Of a stretch of DNA of 64,000 bases, positions 37,070 to 44,825 are shown piece by piece (position 1 is the stretch's first letter; each line of letters begins with the position of its first letter). The position numbers were made by a program, and so were the translations under genes. Source of the DNA: Candidatus Hamiltonella defensa 5AT (Acyrthosiphon pisum) (GTDB lineage: Bacteria; Pseudomonadota; Gammaproteobacteria; Enterobacterales; Enterobacteriaceae); NCBI RefSeq assembly GCF_000021705.1, contig NC_012751.1:434001-498000 (forward strand), given 5' to 3'. The notes beneath the pieces are model-generated. The model ran no database searches. It saw only the letters and a list, made by a program, of their open reading frames with translations, and had not been told where the DNA came from.

Positions 37070-38419
37070 ATGTTTGAAGGCCTTATAATAAAAAAACCAT
37101 CCGAAAAAGCATTTGAAAGCCTACAGTCTGTCACAAATACCACTGAACCGGAAGCGAAACGGCCATCGCCAAAAGCAACAAGTACTGAAGGGAAAAAGCG
37201 TCCCCCAGCGGTACCAGAAAAAACAGCAAAAACAGCAAAAACAAAGAAAGAATACGACAGGTTAAAACAAAAACACGAAGCGAACCTACTCTCAAAGTCA
37301 GTGGCACCAGAGCTACAGAAGCCAGTATTGCCAAGAGCAACAAGCACTGAAGGGAAAAAGATCCCCCCATCGGTACCAGAAAAAACAGGAGAAACAAAGC
37401 AAAAATACAAAGAGTTAAAACAAAAACACGAAGCGAACCTACTCTCAAAGTCAGTGGCACCAGAGCGACAGAAACCGCCAGTGCCACCAAGAACAAGGAC
37501 TAAAAATAAGTTTTTGCAAGATAAGCTCGACGAGGTAGCCCGAACAGGAAAACTGGACTGTAAAGGTATTACAGATGAAAGTTTAATCCATTCAGCTTTA
37601 CGAAAAATTCGTAAGGCGGGTCTCCCCATCCGTACGCTCGATTTATCTGAGTGCCATTTAACACGCTTTCCTACATTATTGCTCGAAAAAGATTTTAATC
37701 ACATATCTTCATTACAATTGAATGACAATCCTAATCTGACTCAGTTGCCTCACAACATGGATACGCTGCTTCCAAAATTAGCCCATCTGAACATCAGTAG
37801 GACTGGTATCAATCCAATAGATTCGGTGGGCATATTTCGCCTCTTAAGCACAAGTCATTTGTTCATCATTGAGTTAGATGGTACACCGGTAACAGCAGAT
37901 GAATACAGAGATAAGATGACATCTATTTTCGAGCAGAATAAGAGGCTTGTTGGAAATACAGTGAAGTTGTCCAAAGATAGGTCGATAAAAGTTTTTTCTT
38001 CACACTGTAAATCGATTAGTTCAGAATTAAGAGCACAAAGGGAAGGCTTACTTAAATCAGCCCCAGGCGTTGAGTTGATCATGCCGTTCAGTCAAAGTAA
38101 AGGTCGTTTTTTTATAGCTCTCCCTAGTGGTATCTGTTCTGGCATTTCCACTGCAATTTCTCTGAGTGTTTTAGCAGACGAGAGGGTTGAAGGATTCCTA
38201 AAAAAGCTCTATCCGGATCCCTCAGAAGGTCAGAGAAAAGGGAAAATTAATTTACCATATGTGCATGAGTTAAATGAATTACAAAGCAGGGTAGGCACAT
38301 TGAGGAATGTCAAACAATACCTTAAAGAAAGAAATATAGAGTATAAAATACTCAATCGTTTTAAGGCTGAAGATGCAGCAGAAAACTTAAAGTCAACCGT
38401 TGCCTTTCTACAAAACTAG
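37070..38419 (+). CDS. YopT-like (C58) effector protein with repeats and leucine-rich region, ended early by TAG
   Basis: The ORF has 449 residues. Residues 37-141 are two copies of a Lys/Pro-rich repeat ending in PPVPPR, an SH3-ligand-like motif. Residues 185-290 contain leucine-rich-repeat-like segments (IRTLDLSECHLTRFPTLLL, LAHLNISRTGIN). Residues 345-375 hold the cysteine box of C58 proteases (ALPSGICSGISTAISLSVL, Cys356). An amber stop at 38417-38419 interrupts the frame, and the histidine and acidic boxes lie in the same frame beyond it. C58 proteases such as YopT cleave prenylated Rho GTPases, so a translocated host-directed effector is likely. Only AAGG two bases before the ATG serves as ribosome site. 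No secretion system or known chaperone is adjacent. Confidence 0.7.
   Translation: MFEGLIIKKPSEKAFESLQSVTNTTEPEAKRPSPKATSTEGKKRPPAVPEKTAKTAKTKKEYDRLKQKHEANLLSKSVAPELQKPVLPRATSTEGKKIPPSVPEKTGETKQKYKELKQKHEANLLSKSVAPERQKPPVPPRTRTKNKFLQDKLDEVARTGKLDCKGITDESLIHSALRKIRKAGLPIRTLDLSECHLTRFPTLLLEKDFNHISSLQLNDNPNLTQLPHNMDTLLPKLAHLNISRTGINPIDSVGIFRLLSTSHLFIIELDGTPVTADEYRDKMTSIFEQNKRLVGNTVKLSKDRSIKVFSSHCKSISSELRAQREGLLKSAPGVELIMPFSQSKGRFFIALPSGICSGISTAISLSVLADERVEGFLKKLYPDPSEGQRKGKINLPYVHELNELQSRVGTLRNVKQYLKERNIEYKILNRFKAEDAAENLKSTVAFLQN
37174..37482 (+). repeat. Two tandem copies of a ~153-162-base coding repeat
   Basis: Copy one begins near 37174 and copy two near 37336. A stretch of about 50 bases, starting GTTAAAACAAAAACACGAAG at 37261 and at 37414, is identical in both copies. 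The copies differ by a 9-base length change in a short AAAACAGC repeat. The near identity points to recent duplication. Confidence 0.85.
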
Positions 38420-38698
38420 GTTTGGGCTACTACTGAAAACAAATCATTAGACATCCGTTTATTTTATAAAGCTGGAAATGGTCATTCAACTTCTTTTGTC
38501 ATTAGCGATGAAAAAAATGATAAGCAAGAAAAAGCCGTGTATTTTGCTGAACCGAACATCGGTATCTTTAGAATTTGGCTAAAAGAAAACTCCAATCAAT
38601 TAAATGACTTTTTCTTGAAATATGCTGACTCTGAATATGTAACGCCTGAAAAATTTATTGTGTCTGAGATTAAGAAAGCAGCGGCAGCTTCAACCTGA
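38420..38698 (+). pseudogene. Continuation of the YopT-like effector past the in-frame TAG
   Basis: After TAG at 38417-38419 the same frame stays open for 92 codons to TGA at 38696-38698. It contains the missing C58 elements: a histidine in AGNGHSTSFV and an acidic residue in YFAEPNIGIF, where family members have Asp-Pro-Asn. Cys356, this His and the Glu are in the correct order with plausible spacing. The frame was evidently one gene of about 542 codons. It is either inactivated by a point change (for example CAG to TAG) or expressed by readthrough. The Glu-for-Asp replacement may also affect catalysis. Confidence 0.75.
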
Positions 38699-39211
38699 TT
38701 TAACAGACATCAGATTATGACGCGCCTTATCTGTTTTATTGAGTATAGGGGGGTGTGCCTGAGTTAAATCAGAGGATGTTTGAGCCCATCGAATCACATT
38801 CAAGACTTGCCGTTGAGACAAACCATATTTGAGGGCCAGGTGGTCGGCGGAGAGGGTAGTGCTCAAGACCTGGGTCATTTCCTGTAACAGATAGGGTAAA
38901 ATAAAACTTTCCTTAAATTCTCTGGCTTTTCTGTTGTCGATAACGGCCCAAATAAAGGCCAATGTGGAGACCCCGCCTTCTTGCATCTTGTCCATTCCGC
39001 GATTTTTTTCTGAATTAACAAGTGCCATTACTTTAGTTTTTGCATCTGTTGTTTTTTGCGCTGCTTTTTCTGCCCGAATAAGCAATAAAAAGTTTTTTTC
39101 TTCCAAACTGGTATTAAAACATTCAATTTTTGAATTATCCTTTTTTATAACAACCTGTCTACTCTTTGTGATTTCCATTAACATATTTGGTTTCGTTATC
39201 ATGGCACTCAT
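38690..39211 (-). CDS. Unknown 173-residue protein with an HTH-like segment
   Basis: I do not recognise this protein. It is moderately basic and mostly helical in appearance. Residues about 115-145 (HLALKYGLSQRQVLNVIRWA) resemble a helix-turn-helix. It has no signal peptide or membrane segment. Its 3' end overlaps the effector frame by nine bases and its start is 23 bases from the divergent MFS gene, so it could be a regulator of a neighbour. That is a guess based on position. Confidence 0.5.
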   Translation of the reverse strand: MSAMITKPNMLMEITKSRQVVIKKDNSKIECFNTSLEEKNFLLLIRAEKAAQKTTDAKTKVMALVNSEKNRGMDKMQEGGVSTLAFIWAVIDNRKAREFKESFILPYLLQEMTQVLSTTLSADHLALKYGLSQRQVLNVIRWAQTSSDLTQAHPPILNKTDKARHNLMSVKSG

Positions 39212-39234
39212 TTCACTACGATTAAGGATTTTTC

Positions 39235-40368
39235 ATGCAAAACATAAATCAGCCTCCACTGTGGCTATTAATATTGTTGATCATGTTTCCACAATTGGTG
39301 CAAACCATTTACAGCCCGGCGCTACCAGATATTGCTTCTTCGTTCAGAGTCAGCAGTGAGCAAGCGGCTCAAACACTGTCAGTCTACTTTGTCTCCTTTG
39401 CCATCGGAGTCGTATTATGGGGCTGGTTGAGCGATCGCATTGGTAGACGCCCCGCCATGATGATTGGTCTCACCTTCTATGCTTTAGGGGAAGCCCTCGC
39501 GATAGTGGCTATCAATTTCAACATGTTGCTACTGGCTCGTATGGTGGCAGCTTTGGGTGCCGCTGCAGGTTCGGTCCTGGTGCAAACCATGTTGAGAGAC
39601 AGTTATAAGTCAACCGCATTGGCTCGCGTATTTTCGATCATAGGCGCAGCGCTGGCAGTGAGCCCGGTGTTTGGGTTGTTGAGCGGAGGCTGGCTGGTGA
39701 GTCTTTACGGGCATATGGGGGTGTTTATTGCTCTGTCATCGTTCTCGATATTGCTGCTCGTGCTGACGGCTATTGCTCTGCCGGAAACGCGGCCTGAAAA
39801 TACGATCGGGCACAGTATGCTCAGTCTGGCTGTACGCATGGCGCGAGACAGCTCATTTTGGCGAAACGCTATGCTGATTTCATTGCTCAATACAATGATA
39901 TTCAGTTATTACAGTCTTGCACCTTTTCTTTTCGAACAGTTCGGTTGGGATTCCAGAGCTTTTGGTTGGACTGGATTTTTACTGATGTTCTCATCCCTTT
40001 TTGGCAGCCTGCTAAACCGCAAGTTGTTGGCTTCAAACAAACACACGGAACAACTGGTGCGTCATGCTTGCAGTTTGGCACTATTATCCGGCATTGCCGC
40101 ATGGGGTTTACAGAGCTCTCCGTGGATTTTGGTGCCTGTAGTCGGGGTGGTTGTTGCTTATGGAATCGCGATTCCCAATATACTGAGCCATGCTTTGCGT
40201 CAATATAGTGAGCAGACAGGCGCTGCAGGAGCGCTGTTCGGGCTGGTTTACTATTTATTGTTAGCTCTGATGCTAGGGCTGGCTGGTGTGGTACAGCAGT
40301 TGGGCCTTGTTCTTACCGCTTGTGCGATGATAGCCTGGTTATACCGGCCATCTTCAATCAGTCATTGA
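39235..40368 (+). CDS. Bcr/CflA-family multidrug MFS transporter
   Basis: The 377-residue protein has about 11-12 membrane segments. The start of the family is recognisable in TIYSPALPDIASSF, and the MFS motif A is WGWLSDRIGRRPAMMIG after helix 2. RMVAALGAAAGSVLVQTMLRD matches the Bcr/CflA helix 4 region. It would export drugs by proton antiport. AAGGA lies before the ATG. Base composition appears richer in GC than its neighbours, suggesting acquisition by transfer or slower decay. Confidence 0.88.
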   Translation: MQNINQPPLWLLILLIMFPQLVQTIYSPALPDIASSFRVSSEQAAQTLSVYFVSFAIGVVLWGWLSDRIGRRPAMMIGLTFYALGEALAIVAINFNMLLLARMVAALGAAAGSVLVQTMLRDSYKSTALARVFSIIGAALAVSPVFGLLSGGWLVSLYGHMGVFIALSSFSILLLVLTAIALPETRPENTIGHSMLSLAVRMARDSSFWRNAMLISLLNTMIFSYYSLAPFLFEQFGWDSRAFGWTGFLLMFSSLFGSLLNRKLLASNKHTEQLVRHACSLALLSGIAAWGLQSSPWILVPVVGVVVAYGIAIPNILSHALRQYSEQTGAAGALFGLVYYLLLALMLGLAGVVQQLGLVLTACAMIAWLYRPSSISH

Positions 40369-40409
40369 AATAAAAAAATAGTATGATTACCTCCACTCAA
40401 AATTAAGTT

Positions 40410-40859
40410 TTAATTTTGATTCTCGGTGATGTCTGCTTTTCTTAGAGGTACGATCAGCATATCGACATGGACAACACTCAGCAGCTGACGAGTGGAGGAC
40501 ATCAACTTACTCCAAAAATCCTGATGATGTCCGCATAGCACTAAATCCACTTCATATTTTTTGACGGCATCCACCAAAACTTCCGCGAATGCTCCATTTC
40601 CGATTAAGGTTTCAGTAATAAAATAATCGGTACTTTGGGATAACTGAGTTAATTTTTTTTTCGTTTCCTCAGCAATATGTTTTTGAACATCCCCAAAAGG
40701 CGGATCTATTAAACCTGTATAAAGATCGGTGTAATTCACATCCACGTGTATGAGAGAAATTTTGGCATGATAGGGTCTTGCCATGGAAACTGCTTTTTCT
40801 AACAAAATTTGACTTTCCTCAGAAAGATCAACTGCAATCAAAATATGTTGATAGGCCAT
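40410..40859 (-). CDS. uspA: Universal stress protein A
   Basis: The 149-residue cytoplasmic protein is close to E. coli UspA: MAYQHILIAVDLSEES, EKAVSMARPYHAKISLIHVD, DLVLCGHHQDFWSKLMSSTR and VHVDMLIVPLR. The UspA group lacks the ATP-binding G-2x-G-9x-G loop, as here. Function is protective under stasis and stress; the exact mechanism is unknown. AGGAG is upstream of the ATG. Confidence 0.96.
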   Translation of the reverse strand: MAYQHILIAVDLSEESQILLEKAVSMARPYHAKISLIHVDVNYTDLYTGLIDPPFGDVQKHIAEETKKKLTQLSQSTDYFITETLIGNGAFAEVLVDAVKKYEVDLVLCGHHQDFWSKLMSSTRQLLSVVHVDMLIVPLRKADITENQN

Positions 40860-40942
40860 GATGAAAATCTCCTTTATATTAAATTGTGATTTTTATATTT
40901 TAATTTATTGATATTTTTAATAAATAAATTTATAGCAGAATG

Positions 40943-41761
40943 CTAGAGTGACAACTCTTCTAAAACTGAAAATCCATATTTTTCTAAAATAGGAGATAAG
41001 CTTTCCGTGTCCCCATTTTTTTTAACGCAATAAGCCTTATTTTTAAATGAATGCACAGAGGTATTTTGTTGTGATCCAATGAGAGAAAAAGCACGTTTGG
41101 CTATTGCTGCCCCTGAATGGATCATTCTCGCGTTTAAAAAAATTTGCTGTAATTCATTTATGATAAAGGGAAAATGGGTACAACCAAGTACAATGGTATC
41201 TGGTACTTTTTGTAGATTCAGCCATGGCTGTAAAATTTTTTTAAACATATTGATAGAAATTTCTGTTCCCAGCACTTTTTTTTCTGCCAAATAAACGAGT
41301 TCAGATGATCCTAATAGTTCCACCTGGCAATTTTTAGCAAATCGTTTTATTAAATCTAAAGTATAAGGGCGTTTTATCGTTGCTGGCGTTGCCAGCAAAC
41401 CCAAAACACCATTACGGGTGATATGTGCAGCAGGTTTGATCGCAGGAACCGCACCTATAATAGGAAAAGAAAAACGTTGACGCAAAATAGGTAAAACAAT
41501 AGTACTCGCTGTATTACAGGCAATAATAACGCAATTTAAAAAATGCTTTTTTTGTATAGCAGTCATGATTCTGACTATTTGCTCTAAAATGAAAATTTCA
41601 GATTTTTCGCCATACGGAAAACCTTCATTATCAAAACAATAAATATAATGAATGTGAGGCAATAATTTTTTCATTTCTTGATATACGGATAAACCACCTA
41701 TCCCAGAATCAAGAATCAACACACTGACACGATCATAAAAATTCATTTGAGAAGTCATCAT
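40943..41761 (-). CDS. murI: Glutamate racemase
   Basis: The 272-residue enzyme supplies D-glutamate for peptidoglycan. The two catalytic cysteines are in IIACNTAST and LGCTHFPFI, and the N-terminal LILDSGIGGLSVY motif with its aspartate is present. The start may be any of several nearby ATGs; the family core begins at about residue 12. It retains complete motifs, consistent with a cell wall. Confidence 0.95.
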   Translation of the reverse strand: MMTSQMNFYDRVSVLILDSGIGGLSVYQEMKKLLPHIHYIYCFDNEGFPYGEKSEIFILEQIVRIMTAIQKKHFLNCVIIACNTASTIVLPILRQRFSFPIIGAVPAIKPAAHITRNGVLGLLATPATIKRPYTLDLIKRFAKNCQVELLGSSELVYLAEKKVLGTEISINMFKKILQPWLNLQKVPDTIVLGCTHFPFIINELQQIFLNARMIHSGAAIAKRAFSLIGSQQNTSVHSFKNKAYCVKKNGDTESLSPILEKYGFSVLEELSL

Positions 41762-42098
41762 AATCCATACAAAAATCTTGGTTTTTAAAAAAGGTAAGCA
41801 GATTTTTTAGTGCGAAAATTCCAATTTATTAAAAATATTGATTACTATTAATTTTTCTTTTCGTAAAAAGAATAAATGATATAAAAATCAACGTTAATTT
41901 TTTCTGTGGATAAAATAAATATATTTTGATCAATTCCCTCTTGGAAAATAAAAAAATCAATTTTTTAAATATATAAATCAATAAAATAACAATACGGAAA
42001 AAATAATTCATCCAAAATGAATCAAAAAATAAAATGTGGATAAGTCTGTTAATAAATTTTTCATCAAATTCACAGAGCCCATTCTCATTGATGACCGT
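41762..42098. promoter_or_regulatory. AT-rich 337-base gap with two perfect DnaA boxes and an IHF-site match
   Basis: TGTGGATAA, the perfect DnaA box in reverse orientation, occurs at 41905-41913 and again at 42035-42043, same orientation, 130 bases apart. Between them a 13-base match to the IHF consensus (AATCAA, four bases, TTA) lies at 41955-41967 in a very AT-rich stretch. Only one GATC is present (41928-41931), far fewer than in an enterobacterial oriC. No gene is convincing here; a 60-codon minus-strand frame has no similarity. It may be a DnaA-titrating or regulatory site, or part of an unusual origin. Confidence 0.45.
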
Positions 42099-42656
42099 TT
42101 ATCTCTGAATAAAATGTTCGCGATAGTAGGCTAATTCAGAAACAGACTCCCTTATATCTTCCAAAGCCTGATGTGTATTTTTCTTTTTAAATCCAGGCAA
42201 TATTTCAGGTTTCCAACGGGCAGCTAATTCTTTTAAAGTACTCACATCAAGATAGCGGTAATGAAAATATGCCTCCAATTTTGGCATATAACGATAAAGA
42301 AAACGTCTATCTTGAGCCACACTATTACCACAAATCGGTGATTGACCTTCAGGCACCCATTTTCTTAAAAATTCAAGCGTGGCGGATTCTGCATCCGCTG
42401 TCGAAAAGAGACTGTTTTTGACACGCTCAATTAACCCTGTTTTTGTATGAACACATATGTTCCAATCGTTCATTAACGCTATCTGTTGATCGGATTGATA
42501 AATTTGTATCACAGGCCCCTCTGCGAGAATATTGAGATCGGCATCGGTCACCAAAGTGGCAATCTCAATAATACTATCCCGCTCAGGATCTAACCCTGTC
42601 ATTTCCAAATCAATCCAAATTAAATTTTGGTGATGATTGATAGATTTTTTGACCAT
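42099..42656 (-). CDS. orn: Oligoribonuclease
   Basis: The 185-residue 3'-5' exonuclease degrades very short RNAs. The DEDDh motifs are IWIDLEMTGLDPERD, NSVAQDRRFLYRYMP, and HQALEDIRESVSELAYYRE. Length is close to the E. coli enzyme (181). It is divergent from rsgA, the conserved arrangement in Enterobacterales. Confidence 0.97.
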   Translation of the reverse strand: MVKKSINHHQNLIWIDLEMTGLDPERDSIIEIATLVTDADLNILAEGPVIQIYQSDQQIALMNDWNICVHTKTGLIERVKNSLFSTADAESATLEFLRKWVPEGQSPICGNSVAQDRRFLYRYMPKLEAYFHYRYLDVSTLKELAARWKPEILPGFKKKNTHQALEDIRESVSELAYYREHFIQR

Positions 42657-42765
42657 ACTTATATTAACTACCTTACTTTTAGTATTAAAAAAATAATCAT
42701 GTATTATGATTGATACAGTTTAACCTATAATCAAATGGCGATTTCAATTTAAAAATAAAGATATT

Positions 42766-43824
42766 GTGAAAAAAAATAAACTCTCAAAAAATCAACACCG
42801 CCGTATTCAGGCTCATCATCAATATCGACTCCATCCGACATCTCTCACGGACGATAAAAACAATCAATTAGACGATGCTCAATTTGGTGAACCACAACAA
42901 GGGGTCGTCATTAGCCGTTTTGGTCAGCACGCAGATGTAGAAGGTCATCAGGGTCAACAACAACGCTGTCATATCCGAAGGAACGTGCTTTCTTTAGTGA
43001 CAGGTGACAGAGTGATCTGGAGACCTGGTATACCAAGGCAAGAAAACCGCAACGTAAAAGGTATTGTAGAAGCTGTTCATGAACGAAAATCTGTCTTAAC
43101 ACGCCCCGATTTTTATGACGGTATTAAACCGATGGCAGCGAACATCGATCAGATCGTCATAGTCTCAGCAGTGATCCCTGATTTATCACTTAATATGATT
43201 GATCGTTATTTGGTGGTCTCTGAAAGTTTAAATATAAAGCCGCTCCTCCTTTTAAATAAAATTGATTTATTAACACCCAATGAACGAAAAAAAATCAATC
43301 TCAGGCTGAATATTTATCGAAATATTCATTACACTGTTCTTGAAGTGTCGGCTCAAACAGGCGAAGGAATCGCTGATTTACAAGCAAATTTATTAGACCG
43401 TGTCAGTATTTTTTCTGGTCAATCGGGCGTAGGAAAATCGAGTTTATTGAACACTTTGTTGCCCCCGACTGAACAGCAAATCCTGGTTGAAGCCCTTTCA
43501 GAAAAATCCGCCCTGGGTCAACATACTACGACAACAAGTCGTTTGTATCATTTTCAACAAGGAGGAGATTTGATTGATTCACCCGGGATCAGAGAATTTG
43601 GTCTTTGGCATTTAACCCAAGAGCAAATTATCCAGGGTTTTATTGAATTTCGTGATTATGTTGGGCATTGTAAATTCAGAGATTGTGCACACATCGATGA
43701 TCCCTGTTGTGCCCTGCGTGATGCCGTTCAAAAAGGCCATATCGCTAAAGAGCGTTTTGATAACTATCATCAAATTTTGTCGGAAATCACTTTGAAAGGC
43801 AAAAAACTTTTTAATCAAGATTAA
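42766..43824 (+). CDS. rsgA: Small ribosomal subunit biogenesis GTPase RsgA
   Basis: The 352-residue circularly permuted GTPase checks 30S maturation. An OB-fold (about 45-100) is followed by G4 LLLNKIDLL, then G1 GQSGVGKSSLLNTLL and G3 DSPGIREFGL. A zinc knuckle is at the end (HCKFRDCAHIDDPCCAL). The start is GTG at 42766. It is followed six bases later by psd, as in E. coli. Confidence 0.96.
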   Translation: MKKNKLSKNQHRRIQAHHQYRLHPTSLTDDKNNQLDDAQFGEPQQGVVISRFGQHADVEGHQGQQQRCHIRRNVLSLVTGDRVIWRPGIPRQENRNVKGIVEAVHERKSVLTRPDFYDGIKPMAANIDQIVIVSAVIPDLSLNMIDRYLVVSESLNIKPLLLLNKIDLLTPNERKKINLRLNIYRNIHYTVLEVSAQTGEGIADLQANLLDRVSIFSGQSGVGKSSLLNTLLPPTEQQILVEALSEKSALGQHTTTTSRLYHFQQGGDLIDSPGIREFGLWHLTQEQIIQGFIEFRDYVGHCKFRDCAHIDDPCCALRDAVQKGHIAKERFDNYHQILSEITLKGKKLFNQD

Positions 43825-43830
43825 ATATTC

Positions 43831-44706
43831 ATGGATTTTATGCTAAAAAAATTAAAAATTAAATTACAATATCTATTACCTCAACACGCTTTGACTCGTC
43901 TCGCCGGTTGGGCTGCCAATAAAAAAGCAGGCTGGCTTACTCAGCAGGTGATTAAGATATTTGCTTCCTATTACCGCGTTAACATAAAAGAAGCACAATA
44001 TACTGAATTTTCTGCGTATTCTTCTTTTAATGAATTTTTTATTCGTTCCTTACGTTCTGATGTCCGCCCTATTGCAGCAGGAGATAACATTCTCGTTCAA
44101 CCAGCAGATGGCACAATCAGTGAATCAGGCCGAATTGATAAGGATAAAATTCTACAAGCGAAAGGCCATGACTATTCTTTAGAGGCCTTACTGGCCGGCC
44201 AGTCTTTGCTTGCAAAAGAATTTGAAAATGGGCAATTTGTGACAACCTATCTTGCGCCGGGTGATTACCATCGAGTGCATATGCCTTGTGATGGGGTTCT
44301 GCGCGAAATGATTTATGTTCCAGGCTCTTTGTTTTCAGTGAATGCTTTTTTTGCAGAGAATGTCCCTTATTTGTTTGCCCGCAACGAGCGCGTGATTTGT
44401 ATTTTTAATACAGCCTTTGGCACCATGGCTCAGATTTTAGTAGGTGCAATGATTGTGGGGAGTATTGAAACTTTGTGGTCAGGGCCTGTTGATTCCCAGA
44501 GAAAGGGCATTATTCAACGCTGGGTTTATCCTGATGAAGGTAGTGAAGCCCCGATTATTTTGAAAAAAGGTGAAGAAATGGGGCTTTTTAAATTAGGCTC
44601 TACTGTGATTAACTTATTTGTATCAAATAAAATAAAATTAGCCTCTCATTTACAAAATGGTTCAATCACACGCTTGGGAGAAATATTAGGGGAAGCCCCG
44701 CACTAA
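43831..44706 (+). CDS. psd: Phosphatidylserine decarboxylase proenzyme
   Basis: The 291-residue inner-membrane enzyme makes phosphatidylethanolamine. The self-cleavage site is the LGST motif; Gly256-Ser257 would yield the pyruvoyl alpha subunit. HRVHMPCDG and NVPYLFARNERV are conserved. A second ATG at codon 4 better matches the E. coli start. The long acidic tail of the E. coli protein is absent, giving a shorter alpha subunit. Confidence 0.96.
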   Translation: MDFMLKKLKIKLQYLLPQHALTRLAGWAANKKAGWLTQQVIKIFASYYRVNIKEAQYTEFSAYSSFNEFFIRSLRSDVRPIAAGDNILVQPADGTISESGRIDKDKILQAKGHDYSLEALLAGQSLLAKEFENGQFVTTYLAPGDYHRVHMPCDGVLREMIYVPGSLFSVNAFFAENVPYLFARNERVICIFNTAFGTMAQILVGAMIVGSIETLWSGPVDSQRKGIIQRWVYPDEGSEAPIILKKGEEMGLFKLGSTVINLFVSNKIKLASHLQNGSITRLGEILGEAPH

Positions 44707-44825
44707 TTTTTAAAAGTTGTATAAAAAATGCTGATCTATTTTTTACAATTTTGAACAAAGTCGGTTTTATGCTAAACGAGTTGAATATTTTTCAGAAAAT
44801 TATCTATTGGAGCGAATGAAGACAA

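Noticed and set aside
37030..37629. 199-codon minus-strand frame opposite the effector repeats
   Set aside because: It is a shadow created by the Lys/Pro-rich duplicated coding sequence on the plus strand; it has no ribosome site and reads as low-complexity Phe/Ser/Cys.
40860..40942. Possible CRISPR or short repeats in AT-rich gaps of the window
   Set aside because: No regularly spaced repeats were found; the repetitive look comes from A and T runs.
41829..42011. 60-codon minus-strand ORF between murI and orn
   Set aside because: Its composition is only Phe, Ile, Lys and Leu, as expected from AT-rich non-coding DNA, and it runs across the DnaA box and IHF match.
41762..42098. Calling the DnaA-box region oriC outright
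   Set aside because: Only two boxes and one GATC are visible, and the gene context is not that of a known origin, so it is kept as a candidate regulatory site.
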